From the NCBI GenBank assembly GCA_040752025.1, contig JBFMFR010000006.1:146558-210557 (forward strand): a stretch of 64,000 nt of DNA. Reading direction: 5' to 3'. Shown here piece by piece: positions 25,900 to 34,454 of the stretch. The notes below the pieces were generated by a model. That model had not been told where the DNA came from, did no database searches, and saw only the letters and a program-made list of their open reading frames with translations. Positions within the stretch are counted from its first letter, which is position 1; every line of letters starts with the position of its first letter. The position numbers and the translations under genes were made by a program. The DNA is from JBFMFR01 sp040752025 (GTDB lineage Bacteria; Chloroflexota; Anaerolineae; Anaerolineales; UBA4823).

Positions 25900-27471
25900 A
25901 TGAAATACGTCAGCGTTGCACAAATGGTCGCCATCGAACGCGAAGCCCATGCCACCGGTTTGACCTATGATCAAATGATGGAAAATGCCGGGCGCGGCCT
26001 GGCTGAAGTCATTCTGGATGAATATGGTTTCCTGGAGGAGGAAGGCATCCTCGGGTTGGTGGGCTCCGGCAATAACGGAGGAGATGCGCTGGTGGCGCTT
26101 AGCTATCTGGCAGAACAGGGTTGGCCCGTGCGCGCATATATCGTTCGGTCCCGTCCACAGGATGACCCGCTGGTAGCGCGCCTGGAAGCCAATAGTGGGC
26201 AGATTCACACCATCCAAGGTGACCCGGATATGGAACTACTCGGTGCCTGGCTGAAAGAATGTGCTCTCCTGCTAGATGGCGTTCTGGGAACCGGCACCCG
26301 CCTGCCGCTGAAACCCGAACTCGCCCAGGTATTGGATTTCGTGCACCAGAATCTGGGACGCCTACCAGACCCGCCCGCCGTAATCGCCATTGATTGCCCT
26401 TCGGGTATCGATTGCGATAGCGGTGAAGCCGCCCCTGAGTGCATACCTGCCGAAATGACGGTCACGATGGCCGCTATCAAGCATGGCCTGTATAAATTTC
26501 CAGCCTGCGACCTGTTAGGTGAATTACGCCTGGTCGATATCGGCTTGCCCGAAAATGGTGAGGCCCTACAAGCCTGGCGCAATATACGCACCTTCGTCCC
26601 CAATAGTGATTGGGTGAGCAGCAAGCTGCCAGAACGCCCCAATCACGCCCATAAAGGCACTTTTGGCACCGCCTTAGTGGTTGCGGGCTGCACCAACTAC
26701 ACCGGCGCGGCCTGGTTGGCTGGCCAGGCTGCCTATCGCATCGGAGCAGGACTGGTAACGCTGGGAGTTCCCGATCCCCTGCACCCTATCCTGGCCGGGC
26801 AATTTCCTGAGGCCACCTGGTTGCCTTTGCCCAGCGCCCATGGCGCAATCGCCGTTCCGGCAGCCGAAAGTGTGAGACGAAATTTGGGGCGCGCCACCGC
26901 GTTGCTGCTCGGCCCCGGCTTTGGTCTGAGTGAAGATACTGCTGCGTTCCTGGCCGAACTATTCTCAGCCGGCCACTATGCCGCGCTGCCCGCGCTAGTC
27001 GTCGACGCAGATGGGTTGAAACTGCTCGCTGGCTTGCCCGACTGGCCTGCGCGCCTGCCATCTCCGGCGGTGCTGACGCCGCATCCGGGCGAAATGTCAG
27101 TGCTCACTGGCCTGCCCACATCCCAAATTCAGGCGGACCGCCTTGCGCTCGCCCTGCGCTACAGCCACAAATGGAAACACGTCATTATCCTCAAAGGCGC
27201 GTTTACCGTCATCGCATCCCCAGACGGGGAAGCTGCCATCATCCCGGTGGCAACCCCGGCCCTGGCGCGCGCCGGCACCGGCGATGTGCTCGCCGGGCTG
27301 GTCGCTGGTTTGCGCGCTCAAGGCCTCGAGGCCTTCCCGGCCGCTGTCGCCGCTGCCTGGATCCATGCACAGGCCGGGCTGCTGGCCGCCCATCAACTGG
27401 GCAGCACCACCTCTGTACTGGCAAGCGATGTATTGCGCGCTTGCATCGATATTCTGGCTGATTTAGCCTGA
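25900..27471 (+). CDS. nnr: Bifunctional NAD(P)H-hydrate epimerase / ADP-dependent dehydratase
   Basis: The 523-residue protein joins two domains. Residues 1-220 are the YjeF_N epimerase (MENAGRGLAEVI, GLVGSGNNGGDALVALSYL, DCPSGIDCDSG). Residues about 230-520 are the carbohydrate-kinase-like dehydratase (HKGTFGTALVVAGCTNYTGAAWLA, VLTPHPGEMSVLTG, ILKGAFTVIASPDG, ARAGTGDVLAGLVAGL). It repairs hydrated NADH and NADPH. ACAGGAG and a short spacer precede the ATG at 25900. It converges on the secreted protein gene at 27479 with 7 bp between stops. Confidence 0.94.
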   Translation: MKYVSVAQMVAIEREAHATGLTYDQMMENAGRGLAEVILDEYGFLEEEGILGLVGSGNNGGDALVALSYLAEQGWPVRAYIVRSRPQDDPLVARLEANSGQIHTIQGDPDMELLGAWLKECALLLDGVLGTGTRLPLKPELAQVLDFVHQNLGRLPDPPAVIAIDCPSGIDCDSGEAAPECIPAEMTVTMAAIKHGLYKFPACDLLGELRLVDIGLPENGEALQAWRNIRTFVPNSDWVSSKLPERPNHAHKGTFGTALVVAGCTNYTGAAWLAGQAAYRIGAGLVTLGVPDPLHPILAGQFPEATWLPLPSAHGAIAVPAAESVRRNLGRATALLLGPGFGLSEDTAAFLAELFSAGHYAALPALVVDADGLKLLAGLPDWPARLPSPAVLTPHPGEMSVLTGLPTSQIQADRLALALRYSHKWKHVIILKGAFTVIASPDGEAAIIPVATPALARAGTGDVLAGLVAGLRAQGLEAFPAAVAAAWIHAQAGLLAAHQLGSTTSVLASDVLRACIDILADLA

Positions 27472-27478
27472 TTTACTT

Positions 27479-28411
27479 CTAGGGCGTCACGCCATCCCAG
27501 CCTGCCAGGCGCGCCATCAACCACCAAAACGCCTGGCCCTTCAACGTACATTGCAGACCATGCGTGTGCGCACAACCGGGTACGCTCTGGCATTCGAAGT
27601 TAGAAGGGTGTGCGGAACACCATCCCGCGCACCACTCGCAAGCATCGGAACCATTAGGGTAAAAATTCCCTGCTGGATCGTAGCTCTCGACATCGGCAAA
27701 GTCGAACAAAACCCCGGCGTTATCCTGGACATACTGGCGCACCATATTGTTATGCCGCCATAGATCCCCTCCGGGTGCAGTTCCATCGGTATGACCGGTA
27801 TAAAAGATAAAACGCATATCGGAATATTCGCTCTCGAGCTGCGCCATCGCATCAATGTATTGCTGGATCTGCGCGTCACTGTAATATGTCATCTGTCCAC
27901 ACCAGGTCCACAATGAAAAATCGAACCAACCTGTATCAGCCACGCTGCGTGTATGATTCATCCCACTGGTGCCCTCCCAATACATATCCGGCGTAATGTA
28001 GGTATTCCCTGGATAATTATTGCCATCGTAAACCCGCAGCGCCGTTGTATCGCCCGGCAGCAATACCACGCCATTTTCAGCAATATCCACATTGAAACGC
28101 GAGTCGCGACTTTCCAGCCAGCGCATCCCGTCCAATATCTGGCTGCCATGCGAGGTGTGGGCATAATGCACAACGAACTTGCGCGCCTCCCCAATCCAGT
28201 AATCTGGAATCAATCTGGCATCTGTATTCAAATGGCCAACCACGATGGGTTGAGCGGTGCTGTAATCTAGATAGATCAAGGGCATGTAGTAGACAATGTC
28301 CAGAGCTTTCGACAATTCCCCGGCATTCGCCGTTCTGGCCTGGCATACCAACAAGCCAAGCATGGTCAACAAGCAGGCAAAACAGATCAAAGATAATTTT
28401 ATTTTATTCAT
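27479..28411 (-). CDS. Secreted protein of unknown function, possibly SGNH-hydrolase-like
   Basis: The 310-residue product starts with a signal peptide (LSLICFACLLTMLGLLVC) followed by the mature region. Notable segments are FVVHYAHTSHGSQILDGMRWLE, ADTGWFDFSLWTWCGQM and MRFIFYTGHTDGTAPGGDLWRHNNMVRQYV. The C-terminal part is Cys-rich (CEWCAGWCSAHPSNFECQSVPGC is not all contiguous with the domain core) and suggests disulfides. The early HTSHG and central TGHTDG could belong to a hydrolase-type alpha/beta fold, but I cannot prove catalysis. I chose the ATG at 28411 because GAGG lies 6 nt upstream. Confidence 0.6.
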   Translation of the reverse strand: MNKIKLSLICFACLLTMLGLLVCQARTANAGELSKALDIVYYMPLIYLDYSTAQPIVVGHLNTDARLIPDYWIGEARKFVVHYAHTSHGSQILDGMRWLESRDSRFNVDIAENGVVLLPGDTTALRVYDGNNYPGNTYITPDMYWEGTSGMNHTRSVADTGWFDFSLWTWCGQMTYYSDAQIQQYIDAMAQLESEYSDMRFIFYTGHTDGTAPGGDLWRHNNMVRQYVQDNAGVLFDFADVESYDPAGNFYPNGSDACEWCAGWCSAHPSNFECQSVPGCAHTHGLQCTLKGQAFWWLMARLAGWDGVTP

Positions 28412-28498
28412 AGCAAGCCTCAACGATTTTTTAAATTTTTTGGCCAGCGCAATCTCCGATCCGCTTCTGAGCGTACGGCTGTTTGTCTGGTCAGCTTG

Positions 28499-28528
28499 AT
28501 TATAGATATTCCCCTATCGAATATGCAA
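28499..28528 (-). promoter_or_regulatory. Promoter of the secreted-protein gene
   Basis: On the minus strand TTGCAT (28528-28523), 18 nt and a perfect TATAAT (28504-28499) precede the gene. The -35 region overlaps the inverted repeat at 28524-28549. Confidence 0.5.
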
Positions 28529-28549
28529 TAGGCCTTGATTCCTATTGCA
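28524..28549. repeat. Inverted repeat overlapping the -35 region
   Basis: TGCAATAGG (28524-28532) and CCTATTGCA (28541-28549) are perfect 9-bp inverted repeats with an 8-nt spacer. The position over the -35 box suggests a repressor operator (inference). Confidence 0.55.
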
Positions 28550-28570
28550 ATGACCGCACAATAAACAAAA

Positions 28571-28595
28571 GCACGAGGTCGCAAATACCTCGTGC
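28571..28595 (-). terminator. Intrinsic terminator after the YtxH-like gene
   Basis: On the minus strand GCACGAGGT, a 7-nt loop and ACCTCGTGC form a perfect 9-bp stem followed by TTTTGTTTATT. It lies about 95 bp after the stop of the YtxH-like gene and would end that two-gene transcript. Confidence 0.8.
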
Positions 28596-28689
28596 TTCAA
28601 CACAAAACAAAATCTAACTTCCGGCAAGTCACGATCCCTGCGCCTGCCGGTAAGTAGATAAACGAAATTTCAAAGACGAAGGTGCTAAG

Positions 28690-29076
28690 TTAGGCTTCCG
28701 CGGCTTCGTCCGCTTGCTCGTCAGCGGGGAGCGCCTCAGCCTGCTTCTTGATTGTGCTCAGCATCTCCTGTCCACGCTGCTGCAGTTCAGCCGCCCGGTC
28801 GCGTGTCACCTGCGCCAGTTCTTCGGCCCGCGCCTGCACCTCTTCCAAAGCCTGGTTCGCCCGGACGCGGGCGTCTTCCAGCGCTTTCTCGGCTTTCACG
28901 CGCGCTTCCTGTCCGGTCTCCACTGCCCGATCGCGTAGTTCAATGCTGCGCTCCTTGATCAAGGTACGCGTTTCTTCTCCGGATTGAGGCGCCATTAGCA
29001 TTGCCACGGCTGCGCCCACCAACCCGCCGATAACAAATCCTGCAAAGAACGTTCCGAAATCATCATTATTAGCCAT
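28690..29076 (-). CDS. YtxH-like membrane-anchored coiled-coil protein
   Basis: The 128-residue product has an N-terminal glycine-rich membrane helix (FFAGFVIGGLVGAAVAMLMAPQSGEETR), the YtxH signature with the APQSG turn. A long Glu/Arg/Ala coiled coil follows (about residues 40-115), ending in an acidic tail. YtxH-type proteins are linked to general stress in Bacillus, but the mechanism is unknown. It lies 3 bp after the upstream membrane protein gene, and an intrinsic terminator follows. Confidence 0.8.
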   Translation of the reverse strand: MANNDDFGTFFAGFVIGGLVGAAVAMLMAPQSGEETRTLIKERSIELRDRAVETGQEARVKAEKALEDARVRANQALEEVQARAEELAQVTRDRAAELQQRGQEMLSTIKKQAEALPADEQADEAAEA

Positions 29077-29079
29077 AGT

Positions 29080-29562
29080 TCACTCTCCTTTGGTAGTTTT
29101 CTGTTTCGATTTCCGCACCAGGCCGATCACCTGAAGAAGTTGTGTGAAACCAGCCAGGTATTCGTTTAGTTTGATCACTGGTTCAACCATATTGTCGCTC
29201 AAAAAGGCTGCCGTACCACGCAGATTGCTAACCGTTTCGTTCGTAGAATCCAAAATCGGTTTGATCTCGTTCTGAAGCAAGTTAGTCAGTCGTGCAATTT
29301 GCACAATCAAAACAACCATAACCAGGCCGATCAACAAAGACTCGAAGGCCATGACGATAATGAAAATATCCCTGGTGCGGGCAACATTATCTACGTTGGT
29401 TGTCACTAACCAGATCAATCCGCCGATCAAAAATACCAGAATTACAACTACACCTGCAATCACCGCCGCGATTGTCTTCTTTTGCTCAGAAGTCAACTCG
29501 CTCTTCGGTTCAGGAAGTTCGCCAGATTCTGCAGTTATTTTGGTATCACTTTCAGTTTCCAT
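29080..29562 (-). CDS. Small membrane protein, DUF948-like
   Basis: The product of about 160 residues has an acidic N-terminal region and two membrane helices (IAAVIAGVVVILVFLIGGLIWLV and IFIIVMAFESLLIGLVMVVLIV). A helical tail follows, LTNLLQNEIKPILDSTNETVSNLRGTAAFLSDNMVEP, that resembles DUF948 proteins, which commonly pair with YtxH. The ATG at 29562 has a weak GGG upstream; a TTG at 29577 is an alternative start. It is co-transcribed with the YtxH-like gene and probably forms an envelope-associated pair with it. Confidence 0.7.
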   Translation of the reverse strand: METESDTKITAESGELPEPKSELTSEQKKTIAAVIAGVVVILVFLIGGLIWLVTTNVDNVARTRDIFIIVMAFESLLIGLVMVVLIVQIARLTNLLQNEIKPILDSTNETVSNLRGTAAFLSDNMVEPVIKLNEYLAGFTQLLQVIGLVRKSKQKTTKGE

Positions 29563-29594
29563 AAGCCCATTATCCAATCCAGCTTGAATAGTTT

Positions 29595-29600
29595 ATTATA
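29595..29600 (-). promoter_or_regulatory. Extended -10 box upstream of the DUF948/YtxH pair
   Basis: On the minus strand the sequence TGTTATAAT gives a perfect -10 hexamer with the TGn extension. No good -35 hexamer is present at 16-18 nt, which fits an extended -10 promoter. Confidence 0.45.
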
Positions 29601-29667
29601 ACACGTCCCTTACTGAAACCACTGGTGTGCTGCTGATCCTCAGCGTTTCTTCGCTCGATGCCTCGAA

Positions 29668-30267
29668 TCACGCAACCAGAGTCGCCAGGATGACCGACTC
29701 GCTTTCCGAAACCAACACTTCGATAGAAAGCAAACGCGGGTCATTCAACCAGAAGTCACGCAGCGGATCGGCGCCAGATCGCAATTCCAGCGGCACCTGG
29801 TTCAATGGCGTCAGGCCATCCAATACGATCAGCCCCCCTATGCGCAGTGAGTCGATAAATAATTCCGGCTCCTCAGCACGTGCGCTGCCCGGGCCAGCAT
29901 ACAGCAGACCAAAACGCCAATGAGTCAAGAAATCACGCCAGTTCCCCTGGACCACGCGCACATTGAGCATATGTTCGAACAAAGCCCTGGCTGCAGCCGC
30001 TCCCACTGGATCGCCTTCTACTGTAAAGAAAGAAGTGCCCGGTAAAAGCGCACTGACAATCCATGCCGAAGCAACGCCGCATCCAGTACCCACCTCCCCA
30101 ATTACGCCGCTTTGTAATTGGCTGGTGAGCAGTTGCAACAACCGGCCAGTCTCCCTGCTGCAATAGCAGCTGGAATGCATCTGCTCTGCAAGATTGAGCG
30201 CACGTTTTACTAATGGAGGGGTTTGGGTTATCACCCGGTAAGCCACAGCAGCCTCCTGAACAATCAT
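29668..30267 (-). CDS. Class I SAM-dependent O-methyltransferase-like protein
   Basis: The 199-residue product has the SAM motif GEVGTGCGVASAWIVSAL, the acidic loop FFTVEGDPVGAAAARALF and a later GGLIVLDGLTP, as in O-methyltransferase family 3 (YrrM/TrmR-like). The usual metal-ligand Asp in that family (DG near the SAM site) is replaced by LLYAGPGSARAEEPE, so metal-dependent chemistry is unsure. The ATG overlaps the stop of the HD-domain gene by 4 bp (ATGA). No substrate can be inferred. Confidence 0.7.
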   Translation of the reverse strand: MIVQEAAVAYRVITQTPPLVKRALNLAEQMHSSCYCSRETGRLLQLLTSQLQSGVIGEVGTGCGVASAWIVSALLPGTSFFTVEGDPVGAAAARALFEHMLNVRVVQGNWRDFLTHWRFGLLYAGPGSARAEEPELFIDSLRIGGLIVLDGLTPLNQVPLELRSGADPLRDFWLNDPRLLSIEVLVSESESVILATLVA

Positions 30268-30854
30268 ACTCCACTTTGGGCATCTTCGGCAAGGAGCATG
30301 ATGCGCTCCACCACATCCGTCAGTTCACCCGCCAACACAGATGCATCATCCCGAAAACTTTCCACCAGAGATTGGTAATACCACAATGTGCCTTCTTTGC
30401 CCCCCCGGAAACGCCCCCATACATCATCTCCTATTCGCTCTAGATCATACAGGATTGAGCGCGCATTGTACAGCTTATCTGCCAATGCCACCCGGCGCGC
30501 ATCCGCACTGGCCTGGCGTAAATGCGCCAGGTAACGTTCCTTTCGCCCGCGCCAGGGCGGCTTGGGTATTTCATATGAATCGGTGCAGCTATCCACAATC
30601 TCCGCCACGCGTTCGCCAAAACGCTTCCGGATCTTTTCCAGTGTTTCCAGACCGCCCTGATCTTCAACCGCGTCGTGGAACAGCGCCGCAATCGCACTAT
30701 CTTCATCTCCGCCATCTTCCAGCACCAGCGAGGCCACCCCAAGCAAATGTGCCATATAAGGCGTATCCGAACCCTTCCGTCTCTGCTCACGATGCAGCTC
30801 GAAAGCATATTGCAGCGCCTGCCCAAATCGATCTGTCAGATTAACTGCTACCAT
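30264..30854 (-). CDS. HD-domain hydrolase, SpoT/Mesh1-like
   Basis: The 196-residue product carries the HD set of RelA/SpoT hydrolase domains: His36 in YMAHLLGVASLVL, His60-Asp61 in ALFHDAVEDQGG, RFGERVAEIVDSCTDS and the ADKLYNARSIL helix. No synthetase or TGS/ACT domain is attached, so it resembles small alarmone hydrolases (Mesh1-type, (p)ppGpp 3'-pyrophosphohydrolase) by domain content. The substrate is inferred from family only. It overlaps the methyltransferase gene at ATGA and follows osmC by 9 bp. Confidence 0.78.
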   Translation of the reverse strand: MVAVNLTDRFGQALQYAFELHREQRRKGSDTPYMAHLLGVASLVLEDGGDEDSAIAALFHDAVEDQGGLETLEKIRKRFGERVAEIVDSCTDSYEIPKPPWRGRKERYLAHLRQASADARRVALADKLYNARSILYDLERIGDDVWGRFRGGKEGTLWYYQSLVESFRDDASVLAGELTDVVERIMLLAEDAQSGV

Positions 30855-30863
30855 ATCAACCGG

Positions 30864-31289
30864 TCACTCGTTCTCCTGAGGGAGAATTTCATACTCGCTG
30901 TGGATAGGCACCCCAGGCCGAAGCGTGCTGATTACCGAACAGTATTTCTCCTCGGAAAGTCGAATCGCTCGCTCTAATTTCTCCGGCTTTACCTTACCCT
31001 GCACAATATATCGCAAACCGATGTCTTTAAAAGTGTATGGGGGCTCAGAGTCCTGTTCGCCCGAGCAAATCACCTTCAAATCCAACAAAGGCTCGCGCTG
31101 CTTAGTCAGAATTTCCACAACATCATAAGCCGAACAGGAAGCCACTGCCATGAGCAGTAGATCAGAAGGTTTGATCCCAGCCCACTCAAACTCTGGGTCT
31201 GGTGAACGTCCCACTACGATAGAATGCCCATGCGAATCACTCACCACCATCATATGCTCTTCAACCCAGCGCAAAATAACTGTTCCCAT
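30864..31289 (-). CDS. OsmC-family peroxide-reducing/stress protein
   Basis: The 141-residue product shows KPSDLLLMAVASCSAYDVVEIL, with one catalytic Cys, and a second Cys in KVICSGEQDSEPPYTF. These two Cys residues and the fold order fit OsmC/YhfA proteins, which reduce organic peroxides through a Cys pair. I chose the ATG at 31289 because AGGAG lies 6 nt upstream at 31296-31300; the longer reading frame to 31325 has no ribosome site. It heads a set with the HD hydrolase and the methyltransferase. Confidence 0.85.
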   Translation of the reverse strand: MGTVILRWVEEHMMVVSDSHGHSIVVGRSPDPEFEWAGIKPSDLLLMAVASCSAYDVVEILTKQREPLLDLKVICSGEQDSEPPYTFKDIGLRYIVQGKVKPEKLERAIRLSEEKYCSVISTLRPGVPIHSEYEILPQENE

Positions 31290-31326
31290 AAAATGCTCCT
31301 TTCTCGATCCCAATAAATTTCTCAAT

Positions 31327-33318
31327 CTAAACCGGAACTACTTGCTCCAGAATTTCATCTAACTGGTCGGCCACGCGGCCATAATCAGGATAATCGCTCC
31401 TCCCAAGGTTAAGCTGGTTAGCTATACGGTGCAACACACCTGGATTGATGCGCGCCAGCTCACTCGTAATCCGCAACCACAGTTTACGCAATTCAGGGTT
31501 ACTGTGTGTCGCAGCATAAACTGCGATCTGAGCTGGCGAAGACATGTTTAGATTCCAGGTGCTCACGTTCACATCTAACTCGCGCCCGGCATTAGACCAG
31601 AAGTATGCCAGCATCGGGTTGATCAGGCCGCGCATCCGTCCCCATAGCGCGTCGTCTTCTTGCACCAGAGCGAAGAAAGCCAGGTAATATGGCCGGGCAG
31701 AGGCATAATCCCGGTTGACCTGAGAGAGTTTGCCGGCGATTGCAGAAGCGTACGAAGCCATATACCAACGCAAGTCCTCTAGGTTAGCCCCAGGCTCGCC
31801 CTTCTCCACCGCATCCCATTGCAGCCGGCAGGCCATTAGATAGGTCTCACTGGAAGCCGCAAAATCCTGCGAGCGTTGCAGCATCGCCTTCTTTGCCAAC
31901 GTACGCGCTGAATCCACGCCACGCGGCAGGTTATCCGGCACGCGCACCTGTTCGATATCCATACACAATATCTGCAGAACCGGTTCATTGCCAAAGTAAA
32001 CCGCCCCGCACCCAGGCAAGGCATAGCGAGCTCCTCTTTGAATGATCTGGCCGCGCTCGTGAAGATCATCCAGCAGGCGCTGGATGTAATCACCCTGGTT
32101 TCGATCACTTACCAACATGTAAGCCAATTCGCTACAATCCACATCGAAACCTGAGCGAACAACTGCATGCACAAAATCCGCCTCGGCGCGTCGCACAAAG
32201 TCAGCCTCGCTATCAATCCCATCGGCCAATAACAATGGCGTATGCGGAGAAACCACTTGTTCATCAGTTGTCACCGCCTCCTGGCGCAGTGCCAGTTGCA
32301 TGATCTCACGTAGTACAGCCTTACTACGCATCAAACCCTGGGCATCGTAGCGCTCCTGCAGGATATCAATCAAATCCTCGCTGGAATACCGGTCAGGATG
32401 CTCCTGTAGTTCGCGATACAGATCGCGCAACACATCCCTCCTTGTAGCCATGTCCACCGAGGCCAGCTTTAAACGATTGAACAACTGCCGGTATTGTGAA
32501 TCTAAAGCGCTGCTGATCACCGGTTTATCCACCAGTGCAGCGGTCGAATCAGCAGACTGCTCCCGCGCCACCGGAAGCGCCTCTAAATCAGCCGTAGCGA
32601 TATAATCGATCGGCGCCACAAATAACTGTAAATCACGCAAGAACAGGTTTATCAGGTCGGTGTTATCCTCCAGCCAGACCTTGAATTGTGCGTAACCAAA
32701 ATTAGCTTCATTGAAAGCTGGGTCCATCAACAACATCGTTTGCTTCAGCCGTGTTGCCAGCACTGGCATCTCGCCGCGCTGCCCATGGGCCTGCAGTGCC
32801 TTCACCAAGAGATTACGCGCCTGTTCGATCTCGATACACGACTGCTCATCTACATCGGCTGGCTCACCCAATGCTGTTTCCAGATAAAGGAACTCATCGC
32901 AGGATTTCACTAACAGGTTGTGCGTAATACTGCGTGGGCCAATCCCAATCGTGTAATGCCCGTATTCGCGCAGCTTTGCCGCCAGCGGGCTGAAATCACT
33001 GTCACCAGAGACAATCACATACGTTTGAATTTGTGGCCGCGTCATCGCAATCTCAAAAGCATCAATCGCCATGCGAATATCCGCCCGGTTCTTGCCCGCT
33101 CGCACGCTATAGATCTGGATCAGGTCAACTGAATTACTCATCATCGCTTCTCGATACCGCGTAAATCGCGACCAATCCGCATAAGCGCGCTTGACCACTA
33201 CCGGACCACGTGATTGCAAATGCTCCATTAACGCGGTGATTTCAAAATCGAAAAATTCACGCTCCGCCCACAACGCTACATTTTCGAAGTCAATAAAAAC
33301 TGCCAGTTGATTACTCAT
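31327..33318 (-). CDS. NYN (LabA/PIN-like) domain protein with LOTUS/OST-HTH region
   Basis: The 663-residue product opens with a NYN nuclease-like fold: LAVFIDFENVALWAE, VVVKRAYADWSRFTRYREAM, VSVRAGKNRADIRMAIDAFE-type acid patch and TYVIVSGDSDFSPLAAKLREYG, with Asp residues placed as in PIN/FEN metal sites. At about residues 155-250 an OST-HTH/LOTUS-like winged helix follows (EQARNLLVKALQAHGQRGEMPVLATRLKQ). The remaining 400 residues are helical and unassigned. A role in RNA processing or regulation is inferred from the domains. The ATG at 33318 has GGGAG 5-8 nt upstream. Confidence 0.78.
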   Translation of the reverse strand: MSNQLAVFIDFENVALWAEREFFDFEITALMEHLQSRGPVVVKRAYADWSRFTRYREAMMSNSVDLIQIYSVRAGKNRADIRMAIDAFEIAMTRPQIQTYVIVSGDSDFSPLAAKLREYGHYTIGIGPRSITHNLLVKSCDEFLYLETALGEPADVDEQSCIEIEQARNLLVKALQAHGQRGEMPVLATRLKQTMLLMDPAFNEANFGYAQFKVWLEDNTDLINLFLRDLQLFVAPIDYIATADLEALPVAREQSADSTAALVDKPVISSALDSQYRQLFNRLKLASVDMATRRDVLRDLYRELQEHPDRYSSEDLIDILQERYDAQGLMRSKAVLREIMQLALRQEAVTTDEQVVSPHTPLLLADGIDSEADFVRRAEADFVHAVVRSGFDVDCSELAYMLVSDRNQGDYIQRLLDDLHERGQIIQRGARYALPGCGAVYFGNEPVLQILCMDIEQVRVPDNLPRGVDSARTLAKKAMLQRSQDFAASSETYLMACRLQWDAVEKGEPGANLEDLRWYMASYASAIAGKLSQVNRDYASARPYYLAFFALVQEDDALWGRMRGLINPMLAYFWSNAGRELDVNVSTWNLNMSSPAQIAVYAATHSNPELRKLWLRITSELARINPGVLHRIANQLNLGRSDYPDYGRVADQLDEILEQVVPV

Positions 33319-33352
33319 TACGTCTCCCAGGTTTTTTATTTTTTTGTTTTTC

Positions 33353-33372
33353 ATCCGGCGCCTTTGCCGGAT
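33353..33372. repeat. Hairpin between the HDAC-like and NYN genes
   Basis: ATCCGGC (33353-33359), loop GCCTTT and GCCGGAT (33366-33372) form a 7-bp stem. A competing stem TTGCCGG/CCGGCAA spans 33364-33388. The T run lies on the plus-strand side only, so for the minus-strand genes this is not a standard terminator. Confidence 0.35.
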
Positions 33373-33390
33373 CAGTTTTTCCCGGCAAGA

Positions 33391-34443
33391 TTACGCACCG
33401 GTTGGCAATTCCCATATTCGCTGCGCCGCATCCAGTGTCGTCTGCCATGCGCTCGTTTCCTGTCTTGGTGTCGTTCCGATGAAATCATGCCAGGGTTTCC
33501 CTAAAAGCGCAGAAACCCAGGCCTGAGCGCATGCCTGCCCAGCTTGCAAATCATAACCGCCTTCTAAAAATAAGGCAACCTTTCCGGCACAGTGCAGTTT
33601 ACTCGATTCTACCAGTTGTGCGATCAATTCGCCGTAACACCCGGCGGAAAGTGACAGGTATCCCAGGGGATCGCGCCAGTGCGGGTCGAAGCCAACGCTA
33701 ACCAGCAGCATCTGCGGCGCGAAGCGATCCAACAACGGCAAAATAATCTTCCCCATCGCTGTTCGGAAACACTCATCCCCACTGCCCGGCGGGAGAGGCA
33801 GGTTTACAGTAGCGCCCTCGCCTGCCCCTGCTCCTGTTTCTTGCAAGCTACCAGTGCCAGGATAAAAAGGCGATTGGTGCGTGGAAATATAGAGGATATC
33901 TCCTCTTCGCCAGAAAACATCCTGCGTTCCATTGCCATGATGCAAATCTAAATCGACGATCGCCAATCGCTGAGGGTTCTCTGCACCTGCAAGTGGCTGA
34001 GTACGCAAGAATTCAGCCGCCAGGGCAATGTTGTTCAACAGGCAAAAACCCATCCCCCGGGTTTTTGTCGCATGATGCCCTGGAGGTCTCGTCAAAGCAA
34101 AACCGCATTGGCTATCACCCAGCCAGACAGCCCGCGCCACTGCCATCGCGCCTCCTGCCGCGTTCAAAGCCAGTTGCCAGGAGGCCCGGGTCGTATAAGT
34201 ATCCATATCCAGGCGCGCTCCACTTTGGCTGGCGCTTCGAAGTGCTCGCAGATAAGCAGGTGAATGCACTGTCTCTAGAAAATCCGACTCCGGGAGGATG
34301 GGATCCAGTTTCGTATACGGCTCCCACAAACCGATCTGCTCCAGACCCTGTCTTACCGCTTCGATACGCTCGGGTCTTTCAGGGTGGCCACGCTCAAAAT
34401 GCGCCTCGTGTCCTACTGGATAGAAATAAACCAGTTCCTCCAT
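33391..34443 (-). CDS. Histone deacetylase-like zinc amidohydrolase
   Basis: The 350-residue product has the full arginase/deacetylase set: HPERPERIEAVRQGLEQ, LTRPPGHHATKTRGMGFCLLNNIALAAEFLR (tandem His, then FCLLNN), VDLDLHHGNGTQDVFW (metal Asp/His) and LVSVGFDPHWRDPLG, ending FLEGGYDL. Bacterial members hydrolyse acetyl groups from lysines, polyamines or metabolites such as acetoin-linked targets; the substrate here is unknown. Zn coordination residues are intact. It lies 11 bp after the DUF4129-like gene and may be part of the same transcript. Confidence 0.88.
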   Translation of the reverse strand: MEELVYFYPVGHEAHFERGHPERPERIEAVRQGLEQIGLWEPYTKLDPILPESDFLETVHSPAYLRALRSASQSGARLDMDTYTTRASWQLALNAAGGAMAVARAVWLGDSQCGFALTRPPGHHATKTRGMGFCLLNNIALAAEFLRTQPLAGAENPQRLAIVDLDLHHGNGTQDVFWRRGDILYISTHQSPFYPGTGSLQETGAGAGEGATVNLPLPPGSGDECFRTAMGKIILPLLDRFAPQMLLVSVGFDPHWRDPLGYLSLSAGCYGELIAQLVESSKLHCAGKVALFLEGGYDLQAGQACAQAWVSALLGKPWHDFIGTTPRQETSAWQTTLDAAQRIWELPTGA

Positions 34444-34454
34444 GTCTCACTACC

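Noticed and set aside
33353..33388. Terminator between the HDAC-like and NYN genes
   Set aside because: The T run is on the plus-strand side; for the minus-strand genes A residues follow, so termination is unlikely.
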